64,000 nt of DNA from Capniomyces stellatus (taxonomy: Eukaryota; Kickxellomycota; Harpellomycetes; Harpellales; Legeriomycetaceae): positions 155,710-219,709 of the forward strand of contig LUVW01000030.1 of the NCBI GenBank assembly GCA_001661515.1, in the 5' to 3' direction. Shown one piece after another: positions 22,162 through 32,319 of the stretch (its first letter is position 1; every line of letters starts with the position of its first letter). Below the pieces are notes generated by a model. The model had not been told where the DNA came from. It did no database searches and saw only the letters and a list, made by a program, of their open reading frames with translations. The position numbers and the translations under genes are program-made.

Positions 22162-22941
22162 TCAGCTCCAGACTATAGAGTTGTAGACGCCAATAAAGCT
22201 TAACACTATCATCATGCCCAGCGAAGTATCTATTAAGAGCTTTCCTATGGAAGCAACTCCAGCATAACTTCTATTAATTCCTACACCATACAAGGAGTGC
22301 CCAAAGATGTAAAAGAATCCCAGATTTGAAGTGTCGTAGTCGTACAGCAGACCGCTAGTTAGACAAGCCAAAATCGCAAATAGCAGTTTCTCGTAGCATT
22401 TTTTGTGCAGGTAAATATAGTTGTTGAACTCTTTCCATTCCAAATCGCTTAGTTTGACTGAAAACCTTCCATCCCCCATATCAGGGTACTATTAAAAAAA
22501 AATTGTATTAAAGTCAAGGTTTAAACCAAACACAACTGGATAGCTACGGCTATATCACAACTTTTGCTACCGCACTCTACACTTAATAACTCCAACGGCT
22601 TCGCCCTGCTTTAGCGAACTTTAGCCCGTGTGGCTATAGTATTACCGCTTTATACATATATATATATATACACTCAACACTGCTGTTTATTCTTACCGGA
22701 ATACCGTACCTTGTGCGAGCGCCAAAACATGCCATTCCAATCATATGGCACTGTACTCCCATAAGAACACAGGCCAATATATACTAAATCAGAGTTCAGC
22801 AAGTCAAGGTACATGTTGTTATACCAATTAGAGCAAAGAGCTGCTTGTTGACTGATAACTTAAATTTTAAATTACTTTATTTTTTCTCTCTATATATATT
22901 TTGCAACTTACCCAAGAAAAAGTATCCTCAATAGCGACCAT
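22162..22941 (-). CDS. MAPEG protein, microsomal glutathione S-transferase 3-like
   Basis: Membrane enzyme of the MAPEG superfamily; MGST3-type members conjugate or reduce lipid hydroperoxides with glutathione in the ER or outer mitochondrial membrane. Three exons (22941-22912, 22783-22697, 22488-22162) join in phase to give 147 aa, against 152 aa for human MGST3. There are four hydrophobic segments: YILACVLMGVQCHMIGM, KLLFAILACLTSGLLYD, a GFFYIFGHSLYGVGIN region and LIDTSLGMMIVLSFIGVY. The loop RTRYGIPYPDMG after the first segment and FNNYIYLHKKCYEKL in the second correspond to the MGST3 K-Y-P and FN-x-x-Q-R-x-H-x-N-x-x-E region. The usual N-x-x-E core is changed to K-x-x-E, so substrate use may differ. 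Confidence 0.75.
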
Positions 22942-24043
22942 TATACTAAGCTCAATCCCTTGGCCCGGTTGTGTGCGATAGCTTTTAGGAAACTTTGGCT
23001 TGTGGCTGAAGCAATGGGTACTGAAATGTATGATCTCTAACAAGCCACGAGTGTATTAATCAACATTTGTTTTCAAGCCAACTAATATAAGTATAGTTAG
23101 AGCAATTACAGCACATGGTCGTTTATTATCAAGACGGTGGTAAAAAGACCAAGTAAAAAAAAATAACATTGGGTTTGGAATATATATATGTCTAACATAA
23201 TTACCGAGTATTATGCCAGGCTTGGAAATGCTGATGGATTTCAAGGTTTAAGCAGTCTATTTAAACAATATCAGTTTGTATTTATATGAATAATTGAAGT
23301 GCAGAATGGAAGCCAGATATTATTACCGCAGAATGAATAAATAATATAGCCAACCAGTTTTATCGTTTATTAATTTATGTTCATTTCGTTGTTGGCTTGA
23401 AAAGAAGCGAAGTGGGTTATAAATAGATTTGAGGTTTTATTGAACAGAAGATACAAATCGGGATTAGTTTAATTAGGGTTAAAGTATTATATTTTAATAT
23501 ATAAATGTGCAGAAAAGTCCAACAATAAAATCAAAATATGGTGCCAAAACCAACACCAATTGATGAGTTGTACAATAAAGTTATTCGCGTTGAATAATTA
23601 GTAAATCCGTGTATCGGTTGGGAATAAAGCAGGCCAATACATTCAATCCTATTTTTAGACAACTAATTGAAATTAATGACACTTTTTTAATTGGTGAAAT
23701 AACATTATGCCAATTAAATTAAAGAAAAATAAACACCAATTAACCATTAGAATTCACCAGTGAGCGGCGTTACAGAATAGAAGATGTAGGGTCAAGTGCT
23801 GCAATGTTGTCAGGTAAATGCTATTATAGCCAAGATAAATGTGAACACTAGTGACACACGCACTCTATACACGCTATGTATAGCCTGAAGCCGTTGTACA
23901 CGAATCAGCCAACTCCGAATGTTTACCAAACAACAGTAAACAATGTATTATGAGACTATTTTATTTAAAAAAATAAAAATAATGGTGTAAACAAATATGT
24001 TAAATTAGGTGATAAAGAGAGCTAAAGCTAAAGCATTGAATGT
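22942..24043. other. Spacer
   Basis: AT-rich, no recognised gene. A minus-strand frame at 23056-23244 is short and hydrophobic and was not accepted. Confidence 0.5.
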
Positions 24044-25595
24044 CTAGTTGTCGTTTTGTAAGTGGTGTTTGATCGAGTCAGCCATTTCTTGTGGAGTTCG
24101 GTCTTTTCCATAAACATCGACAAATTGGCCGCTTGGGTCCATCAAGTAAGAGAAGATTGAGTGGTCGACCAAATAGTCTTGGGTTTCGGTTACTGCTGGT
24201 GGTTTGCTAAAGTAGACTCTGAACGCTTTGCAAGCACGGTGGACTTGGTCGATAGTACCGGTTAGACCAATAAACTTTGGGTGGAATTCTATAGTTGGCA
24301 TGTAGTTATTACAAACACAGTGGTACAGAGTTAGGAGGTAAACAAACAACTTTCAATAAAAAATTATAAATTAAAAAAAAAGAGTAAACAAATGTTGATT
24401 TATGATCAATCGAAATTGCACAATGAAGGAAAATAAAAAAAAATACTAGTGTATAGTGATGCATAATTTATACCTTCCAAGTAGTCTTTGATGGTAGCTG
24501 GATCGTCTCTTTGAGGGTCACAGGTGATAAAAACAGGCGTTATTTTGTCTTTGGTTTTTGGATCGGCATCTATTTTAGGTTGTATAATACTTGTGCTATT
24601 ATGATATGCAATTTTGGGGTAGCGTAAACAGTAGGAGTGTATATTTATTGATCAGTTACCCAAGATATCAAGAGATTCGCCAATCTTGTCAAGCTCGTCG
24701 GGACAGATGTCGGGGCAATGGCAGAACCCAAAGTAGATCAAGGAGAATTTTCCTTGTAAGTTGACATTGGTGAATGGGTTGTTGTTGTGGTCAACCAAAT
24801 CAAATGGGCCACCGATTTTTGGTTTTCCAACTTTTTTGTCAGCTTGAGACTCTAGCTTTTCTATAATTACAAGATTTAAATTAAAGTTGTAGCAATGATG
24901 TTGATTTGATAAGCAGTGCAGAGAAATAGAATAGTGATAGAGAAAATGTTAAGTAGAAATGGGAGGGGGGAGTGAAACTGGTTGAAAATTTAAGTACTAG
25001 GATTGGGGGGGAGGGGTGGACTTACTTTGTTTCATAACCTTTTCCTTTTCGGTGGTGAAGAAATAGTAGATCGAGCCACTGACTAGTACGAACAGCGCAA
25101 TTCCAATGGGAGAAAGAGGCTATATAAAAGGTAAATTGTGCAGTAATTCATGTTGGGGCGATTAGTGAAAGTAGCAATGAAGTCATGAGAACAAAAATAG
25201 AATAAGGGGAGTAAACTTGCGCCGGTTTTAGGCAGGCCTAGTATGTTGTCGTTTTTCTTTTTAAAGTTTTCTTTGTTGAAGTTGGGATCGGAGCCATTGT
25301 TATTATCTTTATTAGTGTTGTGAGTTTTCTGGTCGGAGCTAGATTTCTGGTCAGTTTTTTGATCGGATTGCTGATCCTTTGACGAACTGCTGTCGTTGTT
25401 TTGGTGTTCGGGCTTGGCGCTTTTGTTTTCAGTTGAATAATGTCGATACTTTGGCAAGCTGTTGCTGGCTGAAAATGAGTGTGTGTTTGGGAGGTTGTTC
25501 AAAGAAAAAGTTCTGAGGGATTTGAAGCGATAAAGTTGCTGGCTTGAAGCTGCAAGAGTTTTGATTTTGGTAGCTGAAGTTTTTAAGGCATTCAT
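24044..25595 (-). CDS. SCO1: SCO1/SCO2 mitochondrial copper chaperone
   Basis: Inner-membrane thioredoxin-fold protein that delivers copper to the CuA site of cytochrome c oxidase subunit 2. Five exons (25595-25221, 25119-25026, 24860-24660, 24569-24474, 24288-24044) give 336 aa in phase. The N-terminus is a typical basic, Ser-rich mitochondrial presequence (MNALKTSATKIKTLAASSQQ). A long K/D/N/S-rich stretch precedes one transmembrane helix (PIGIALFVLVSGSIYYFF). The copper-binding Cys pair is intact (CHCPDICPDE) and so is the distal His (YLVDHSIFSYL); the FITCDPQRDDP and LTGT blocks also match. The first intron requires a GC donor (GCAAGT at 25220); a GT donor one codon later breaks the frame. 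Confidence 0.95.
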
Positions 25596-26212
25596 TCTAA
25601 CTGATTTTGCTGAATTGAAACGGCAGCTTGTTGTGATTGATAGTAGAGTTATAATTATAAATAGAAATATAGTAGTATTGAGAATGTAAATAGATGAATA
25701 TATACAACCGTACTTGGATGCTTGGATTGGAAGAAGCAGGGGTTTCACTTGTATTTGGTTATCACAAACCAATTAAAACAAAAGTTGCAAAAAAAAACAA
25801 AAAAAACAAAAAAAAGAAAAAAAAGCAAAAGAAAAAAAATCTGGTGATTAATTTAAACGGACGCAGCCAGAAATCGGAAATTTTGAATAAAACAGGGTAA
25901 AAAAAAAAGATGGAAAAAGATAGTGAGATTCAGAAAGTCTATTGGTCAAATAAATCAAACAGCATTGGCAAAGAATTGAGCGTCCCAATCTTGGATGGCT
26001 TCAAACGGAAGAAGAAAAAGATGCACAGAAAGGAATATGGACAGTGAAATGAAACCGATTTTTTTTTTTGTATTTACTTGATCGAGTTTAAGAGTATAAA
26101 GAGGGAATTAGGGATTAAACCCAGCTTTGATAAAAGAAGTGTATTTAAACCAAGTGAAAATAAAAAAGACAAACTTTTAAGTAGAAAGGAGAAAATAGTA
26201 AAAATAGAAAAA
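25596..26212. other. Spacer, A-rich
   Basis: Contains a run of AAAAAC/AAAAG units at 25785-25850 and the 3' flank of the ABCF gene. No gene recognised. Confidence 0.5.
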
Positions 26213-29065
26213 CTAGGACTCAAGTGGGGGGCAAATAGAGTTTTTGTATTCTTTGATGCCATTTCCAGTGAACTTGGAAACAACACCACCGCTGCAAACC
26301 CACAGCTCGGTGCAAACAGCGTCGATAAACCTTTCATCGTGAGAAACAACAACAACACCACCGCTAAACTTCTTCAAGGCCTCGGTCAAAGCATCAATGG
26401 ACTCCATATCCAAGTGATTGGTAGGTTCATCAAGAACAATAAAGTGGGGGGCTTGGACAGCAAGGCAGGCAAAGGCGACACGACTCTTTTGTCCTCCAGA
26501 CAAAGTAGCGATTTTCTGGAGACCGGTCATTCCAGAAATACCAAAAGAACCCAAGTGGCGGCGGTACTCCTCCTCGTTCTTGCCAGGGTAATGCTTCATC
26601 ATATGGCCAACAGCAGTCAGACTCAGGTCAAGCTGGTCAACGTGATGCTGGGAAAAGTAGGCAATTCTCAAACGTCCGTGACGATGAACAAGACCAGAGA
26701 TAGGAGACAATCTGGCTATCAGCAGCTTAAGCAGCGTGGTTTTACCAGCACCATTAGGCCCAACAATAGCTACACGCGTATCCATCTGCATATCGATGTT
26801 AACGGTCTTGAGAATGAGGGTTTCCTTTGTGTACCCAAAAGTAACCTCGTCCATGTACAGTAGAGGTGGCGTCAAATGCTCTGAGTCTGGGAAGCTGAAG
26901 GTAACCACCTTCTCAATCTCTGGCAGTTCAAGTTCAGGTAGTTTCTCCAGCACCTTGAGTTTACTCTGAGCCTGAGGCGCACGTTTCGCGTTGTACCGCC
27001 AACGGTCAATGTAATCCTGCAAATGCGCTCGTAGCTTCTGCTGAGCCTCATACTCGCGTCTTTGATTCTTTTTGCGTTCGTCCATTGTTGACCAGAACGA
27101 CGTGAAGTTTCCTTTGTACTGATCCAGTCTTTCTGAATGTTGATGGATGATATCCGTTGCCACCGCATCAAGGAACTCTACATAATTTTCGTTCATTAAA
27201 CTATGGCTCAATATCTGCACTTTATAAACACAATATAACAATGCACACATACTTGCTCTCTTTTCTTTATCCTCTCATTCCCCTTATTCACTATATATTG
27301 ACCAAAAAGAAAAAGAAAAAAAAAGGAAATATCCTCGTCCCCCTCCTCCTATTGCTATTTACCTCTGTCGTGAGAAACTACCAACAACGTATTTGGCCAT
27401 GTCTGCAAGTACCTCTCCAACCAGACCACCGCTGGAATCTATGTAAATATATTCAAGTAAGTTACGCTAAATAAACATGCCAACAAATCGCATCTCGCAC
27501 TCTAATCCACAACCAAGAGTCCAGCTCAAAACTATACAAGGGGCTTTGCTTTTTGTTTAGTTACTAGCCCACCTCATCTCATCTTATAAACAGATATACA
27601 ATCATATTCTTACATCCAACATATTAGTAGGTTCATCAAGCAATAGCAAATCAGGCTTGCAAAACAAGGCTCTGGCAAGCGACAATCGCATTCTCCATCC
27701 TCCTGAAAAGCTTCGTGTTGGTCTTGAAAAATCTGTTGCTGAAAATCCCAACCCACTAAGAATTTCTCCTGCCCTATTAGTACACAAGTACACCATTTTT
27801 TATTAGTACTGCATTTTTAGTCTTTCTTTTCTTTTCTTTTCTTTTCATCTCTTATTTTTGTATGACCATCACTTTTATAGTAGAATTGTACTTACTTTGA
27901 CTCGGCCTTATCTGCCTCGATTTCTTGCAACTTCTTGTGGATTTCGTTTAATCTTTCTCCCGCTTCGTTCTTTGTCTTTTCCAGAGCATCCTTGTCTTCT
28001 TGCGACAGTTCCTCGCTGGTAGAACCAGTCTCAATTTCTTGGACTGTGGCGTTCAGCTCTGCCTCCTCTCTAAGCAGCATTCCGCGGAAGAAATCTGCTT
28101 TCAATACCGACTCTATAGCTGACGTATCGTCTCCTGCCATCTATTATATATATATATATATATTTAAATCACACCAAACACATACCCCACCACTCTTTTC
28201 TTTTTAGCAACTCCGTTTAAAACACTACCAGGTATTCTCTTTGTTATTCACTTCTACACATTCTACTAAATCCCTGCCTATACTTTACCTCTTGCTCTAC
28301 GTGCAGAATACTAATATATGTAGGAATAGGCAATTCTCTTCTCGATATGTTTCGCAAAAGCGTCGACTTTCCTATTCCGTTTCTTCCTATCAATCCGTAT
28401 CGACGACCAAACGCCATCTGCAAGTTTGCACTACCCAAAATCCTCTTCCCACTAAACGAAATGTCAAAGTTCTCAACAATAACATCTTTGATTTTACCCT
28501 TCGACTCGGTGTAATCAAGAATCGGATTCACCTTCATCAAGAACTCGTCTGAATCCTCAACATCGTCAATCAACTTACTGGCCTCGTAGTTGGCCTTCAG
28601 CTCTCTCTTCTCAAGCTTCGCTGCAATCTTCGCCTCCGCCTTTCTCAACTTTTTGGTATCCACCTGTGACACCACACTTCTGCCCTTTGCATGTCCCAAC
28701 TCCATCCCACCTCCTTGCACCATTCGTGTTGCTTTGTTAATTAAGGCTTGATCAAAATTCATATTTACTGGTTTTTCCAACTTGGTCAAGCCCGCCGTCT
28801 TTTTCCCTTTCGCCTCTATGATTCTATCTGTCTCTTTTATAATCATACTCGCAATCTCCTTGCAGATCATTTCCACTTTGTTTTCTTTCTCTCCCGATTC
28901 TTCTAAAATCGGCCTAATCATTTCCTCAACCATCTCTGAATCTTCAAACCCATTCTGGATCTCCTTTAACACATCTATTACATATCCACTAACATATTCT
29001 AGCAATGTAGCATCTACCCCCGCCATCAATGTCTCTAGCTTTTCCTTTTCCTCTTGAAACTCCAT
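26213..29065 (-). CDS. GCN20: ABCF3/Gcn20-type ATPase
   Basis: Cytosolic twin-ATPase that works with Gcn1 on ribosomes to activate the Gcn2 kinase under amino-acid starvation. Five exons (29065-28289, 28140-27896, 27773-27614, 27438-27363, 27177-26213) give 740 aa in phase. The first about 200 residues form the helical Gcn1-binding domain typical of Gcn20. Cassette 1 has Walker [10 protein letters not shown], signature [16 protein letters not shown] and Walker [13 protein letters not shown]. Cassette 2 has [21 protein letters not shown] and [12 protein letters not shown]; each ends with a switch His (VVSHDR, VVSHDE). The linker [15 protein letters not shown] is the ABCF signature region. There are no membrane segments. 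It shares a roughly 1-kb intergenic region with the divergent alanine aminotransferase gene. Confidence 0.95.
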
Positions 29066-30085
29066 TGTGTTTCTTTTCTTTTCTTTCTTTTTTCTCTTTT
29101 AATCAATTATAGCCAAGTTTAATCTGCTCTAGAAATAAACAAATAAAAAAGCAAAAGTTATATATCTGTATTTATATTGTCTAGTGTTGTTGTTGAACTT
29201 GTCTGCACTATGATAAAATTACTCTTTGTTGATTTCAAGATTGTTAGTCTTTACCCGGTTTGATTGATTCGTATTCCAAAATTATGCTTTCTCTTTGTAA
29301 AAAAAAAAGTATAAACTTCAATTTTTTTTTAAAAAAAACCTACTAATTAACCTTCGCAAATTATATTCAACAAAAAAAAATCGTTTTTTATTCAGCAGTC
29401 CATTTTACTTTTCCAGCAATTATTTTCCAGTCTCCAGTTTTACTATTTCCGTCGTTGGACCAACCTTTTGAACTCCAAAACGTGTGGAGTTACTCTCTTA
29501 CCATGTTTTTACAGCCCTGGTCAAGCTTCGTAACAGCTATCAATCTTTAGCATTGCTATTTTAGTATTATTATACTTGAGCCCTTCCCCCCACAAGCGTT
29601 TAAAGTAAAAAAAAGAGAAACTCAATGTCTTACGCTCTTACTAAATGCATTTTGACACCAATTCTCAGCCATAAAACATCCGAAAAATCAATAATAATAT
29701 TAAAACATCTGAAAAGGTATTTGATTTATCGATTTGGTTTTGGTGACTAACTACGCTAATTACTGATTAACTGAAAGGGCGAAAATGCCCTGACTTGTTA
29801 AAATATTCAATGCAACATTACCTTACTTTGGGCGATTTTATATCATTTAACACAACTTTTATTTTTACGATTGAAATAAATACCACCCCCAAAGTCCACT
29901 GAAACTGAGAAAATGTTGGTCTTTTTTTTTGCACGTTTGAATATCCAGCTCTATTATATTACTGAATTAATAACAGCTTAAAGTAAAATCGAGTTTACAT
30001 AGCTTGACACAAACACCAGAAATTGGAATAACACCCTTTTACAAGTACAATTTTAAACATCCTAGTTGGTTGAGGGCTTGGCATA
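29066..30085. other. Divergent promoter region
   Basis: About 1 kb between the starts of ABCF3 (-) and alanine aminotransferase (+). Pyrimidine-rich close to the ABCF3 start. No gene recognised. Confidence 0.5.
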
Positions 30086-31895
30086 ATGGGTAAGTCAATA
30101 ATGCAACACGCTTTGCCGCGCTAGTCATATTTTAGAGTACTGGATTTTACTCGCACAAACTCATTAACCTCGTTTTTCTTTTCTTACTTTTCCTACTTTT
30201 TTATTATTACTTGTCTCGAATCCAATTCCAAACTGATAAATCCATTGTTTTTCGTGAATAACGAATATGCAAATAAATAAATATTAGGAAGCGGTGAGAA
30301 TAAGAACACTAAAAATGTATTGACTATCGACACAATGAACCAGAGGGTTAGGAAAATGGAGTATGCTGTGCGTGGAAAGCTGTCTGTCCGCGCAACAGAG
30401 TTGGTTGGACAATTGGCGAATCCATCTGCGGACAAGTTGCCCTTCGACAATGTATTATTTTGCAGCGTTGGAAATCCGCAGCAACTTGGACAAAAGCCAC
30501 TCACTTTTATGAGACAGGTTTTGGCTCTTGTTGAGCTTCCTGAACTTTTAGAGGGTAGCAAGCTTGAAATAGTCAGACAGTTGTTTCCTGAGGATGCTAT
30601 CCAAAGAGCCAAGCAAGTCCTCAAATCTGTTGGAAAATCGGTAGGCGCATACACCGACTCTATTGGTAAGTTCACAAGCCACTTGGTGCAAAGCAAAGCA
30701 AAACCTAAGGCTGGGTGCTATGTTAAATTGTTTTTAATGTGTATGCCGAGTTTGGATTGTTGGTGGTATCTGATTAGTTGGTGGAATTGGCGACTTTGTA
30801 GGCATCAGGGCAATCAGACAGCATGTTGCGGAATATATCGAGAGAAGAGACGGCTTCCCATCAAACCTGGACAACATCCATTTGACCAACGGTGCATCGT
30901 TGGCTGTGGAGCGGGCTATTGAGATAATAACAGCGAATGATAAGGTCGGGTTCATGATTCCTATTCCACAGTACCCGCTGTATTCAGCTTGCTTGACAAG
31001 GTTTGGAGCGAATGCAGTTCCGTACTACCTGGTGGAGGATGAGGATTGGGGTCTGAACACAAGCGGGTTGAAAACATCGATTGATAACGCCAGGTCAAAT
31101 GGGATTGATGTTAGAGCCATTGTAGTCATAAATCCAGGAAATCCTACTGGTGGCGTGCTGACCCGCGAAAATATGGTAGATATTGTCAAGTTTTGCGAAA
31201 GCGAGAGGCTGTTTTTGATTGCCGACGAGGTTTACCAAGCAAACGTGTACTACAAAGAGCGGCCATTCACATCGTTCAAAAACGTTGTGTGTAGCCTTGA
31301 CTCAAAGGTGGAGCTAGTTTCAATAAACTCTATCTCCAAAGGCATGACGGGGGAGTGTGGACGTCGTGGAGGGTATTACGAAATGCACAACATTGATGAT
31401 GCGGTGAAAAAAGAGATTTTCAAGATGGCATCAGCTTCGCTGTGTGCAAATGTAATGGGCCAAATAGCAATGGATATTATGGTAAAGCCACCGCAGCCAG
31501 GCGACGAATCACACGACATGTATTACAAGGAGATAGATGACATTTACCAAAGCTTGATCAGACGCAGCAAAATCCTGCAAAACACATTCAACACACAGGA
31601 GGGTATGAGCTGCAGAGTTGCCCAGGGCTCCATGTACTTGTTTCCACAGATCAGATTCTCCAAGAAATTCATTGACTTTTGCAAAGCTAATGGCAACAAG
31701 TCACCTGACCTTGTCTACTGCATGAGAATGCTAGAACATTGCGGCGTCTGTGTTGTCAATGGAAGCGGATTTGGACAGGTCGAGGGTACTTTTCACTTCA
31801 GGTGCACGTTCTTGCCTCCAGAGAACCACTTTGACTCCTTTGTGAATACATTCACCGAGTTTCATTCAAAATTTATGGATGAGTACAGAGATTAA
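30086..31895 (+). CDS. ALT1: Alanine aminotransferase
   Basis: PLP enzyme interconverting alanine + 2-oxoglutarate and pyruvate + glutamate. Three exons (30086-30089, 30288-30665, 30802-31895) give 491 aa in phase. The first coding exon is only ATGG. The N-terminal VLTIDTMNQRVRKMEYAVRG and the FDNVLFCSVGNPQQLGQKP block are specific to eukaryotic ALT. HLTNGASLAVERAIE, VVINPGNPTGG, LIADEVYQANVY and NSISKGMTGECGRRGGYYE follow; the last contains the PLP-binding Lys and the ALT-specific GECGxRGGY. The start MGSGENKN shows no clear mitochondrial presequence, so the product is probably cytosolic (inference). Confidence 0.96.
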
Positions 31896-32319
31896 GTCCA
31901 GATCGTCAACCACCCAAACAAACTAGCTGCATTTTTCTGAACCACGTATTTTGATTATACTGCATTTGCTTTGTTTATCAATTTTTCTAGCATTTTTTTT
32001 CTCTAATTGAATTATGGCTGGTATTTTTGAATCTTGAACTGCCCGCTTTTTCTAGAGTAATTGAATAATAAAAGTGATTTATCCTTGTTGCCGAAATATG
32101 TCAACATGTCATGCCTTCTTGTTTTAATTTAAAAATATTGCAAAACTTTGAAAATATATTATTAAAAATAAAACATTGAATTGGACAATTAAAAGATTAA
32201 AGCTAATGCCAAAACTAAATAGGCGAAAATCAAATGGGCAAAAACCAAATAGTCAAAAACCAAATGGGCGAAAACACAAAAACCAACAGTATCAACAACT
32301 GCTATGGTGTAAGACTAGC
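31896..32319. other. Spacer between convergent genes with a tandem repeat
   Basis: 3' ends of alanine aminotransferase (+) and the SPX-SerB gene (-). Contains the short tandem repeat at 32210-32282. Confidence 0.6.
32210..32282. repeat. Tandem repeat, about 15-bp unit, about 4.5 copies
   Basis: Imperfect units of the form AACCAAATGGGCGAAA (variants CTAAATAGGC, TCAAATGGGC, CCAAATAGTC, CCAAATGGGC) in the 3' intergenic region. Confidence 0.85.

Noticed and set aside
26078..26863. Plus-strand open frame of 261 codons
   Set aside because: Antisense to the second ATPase cassette of ABCF3/Gcn20.
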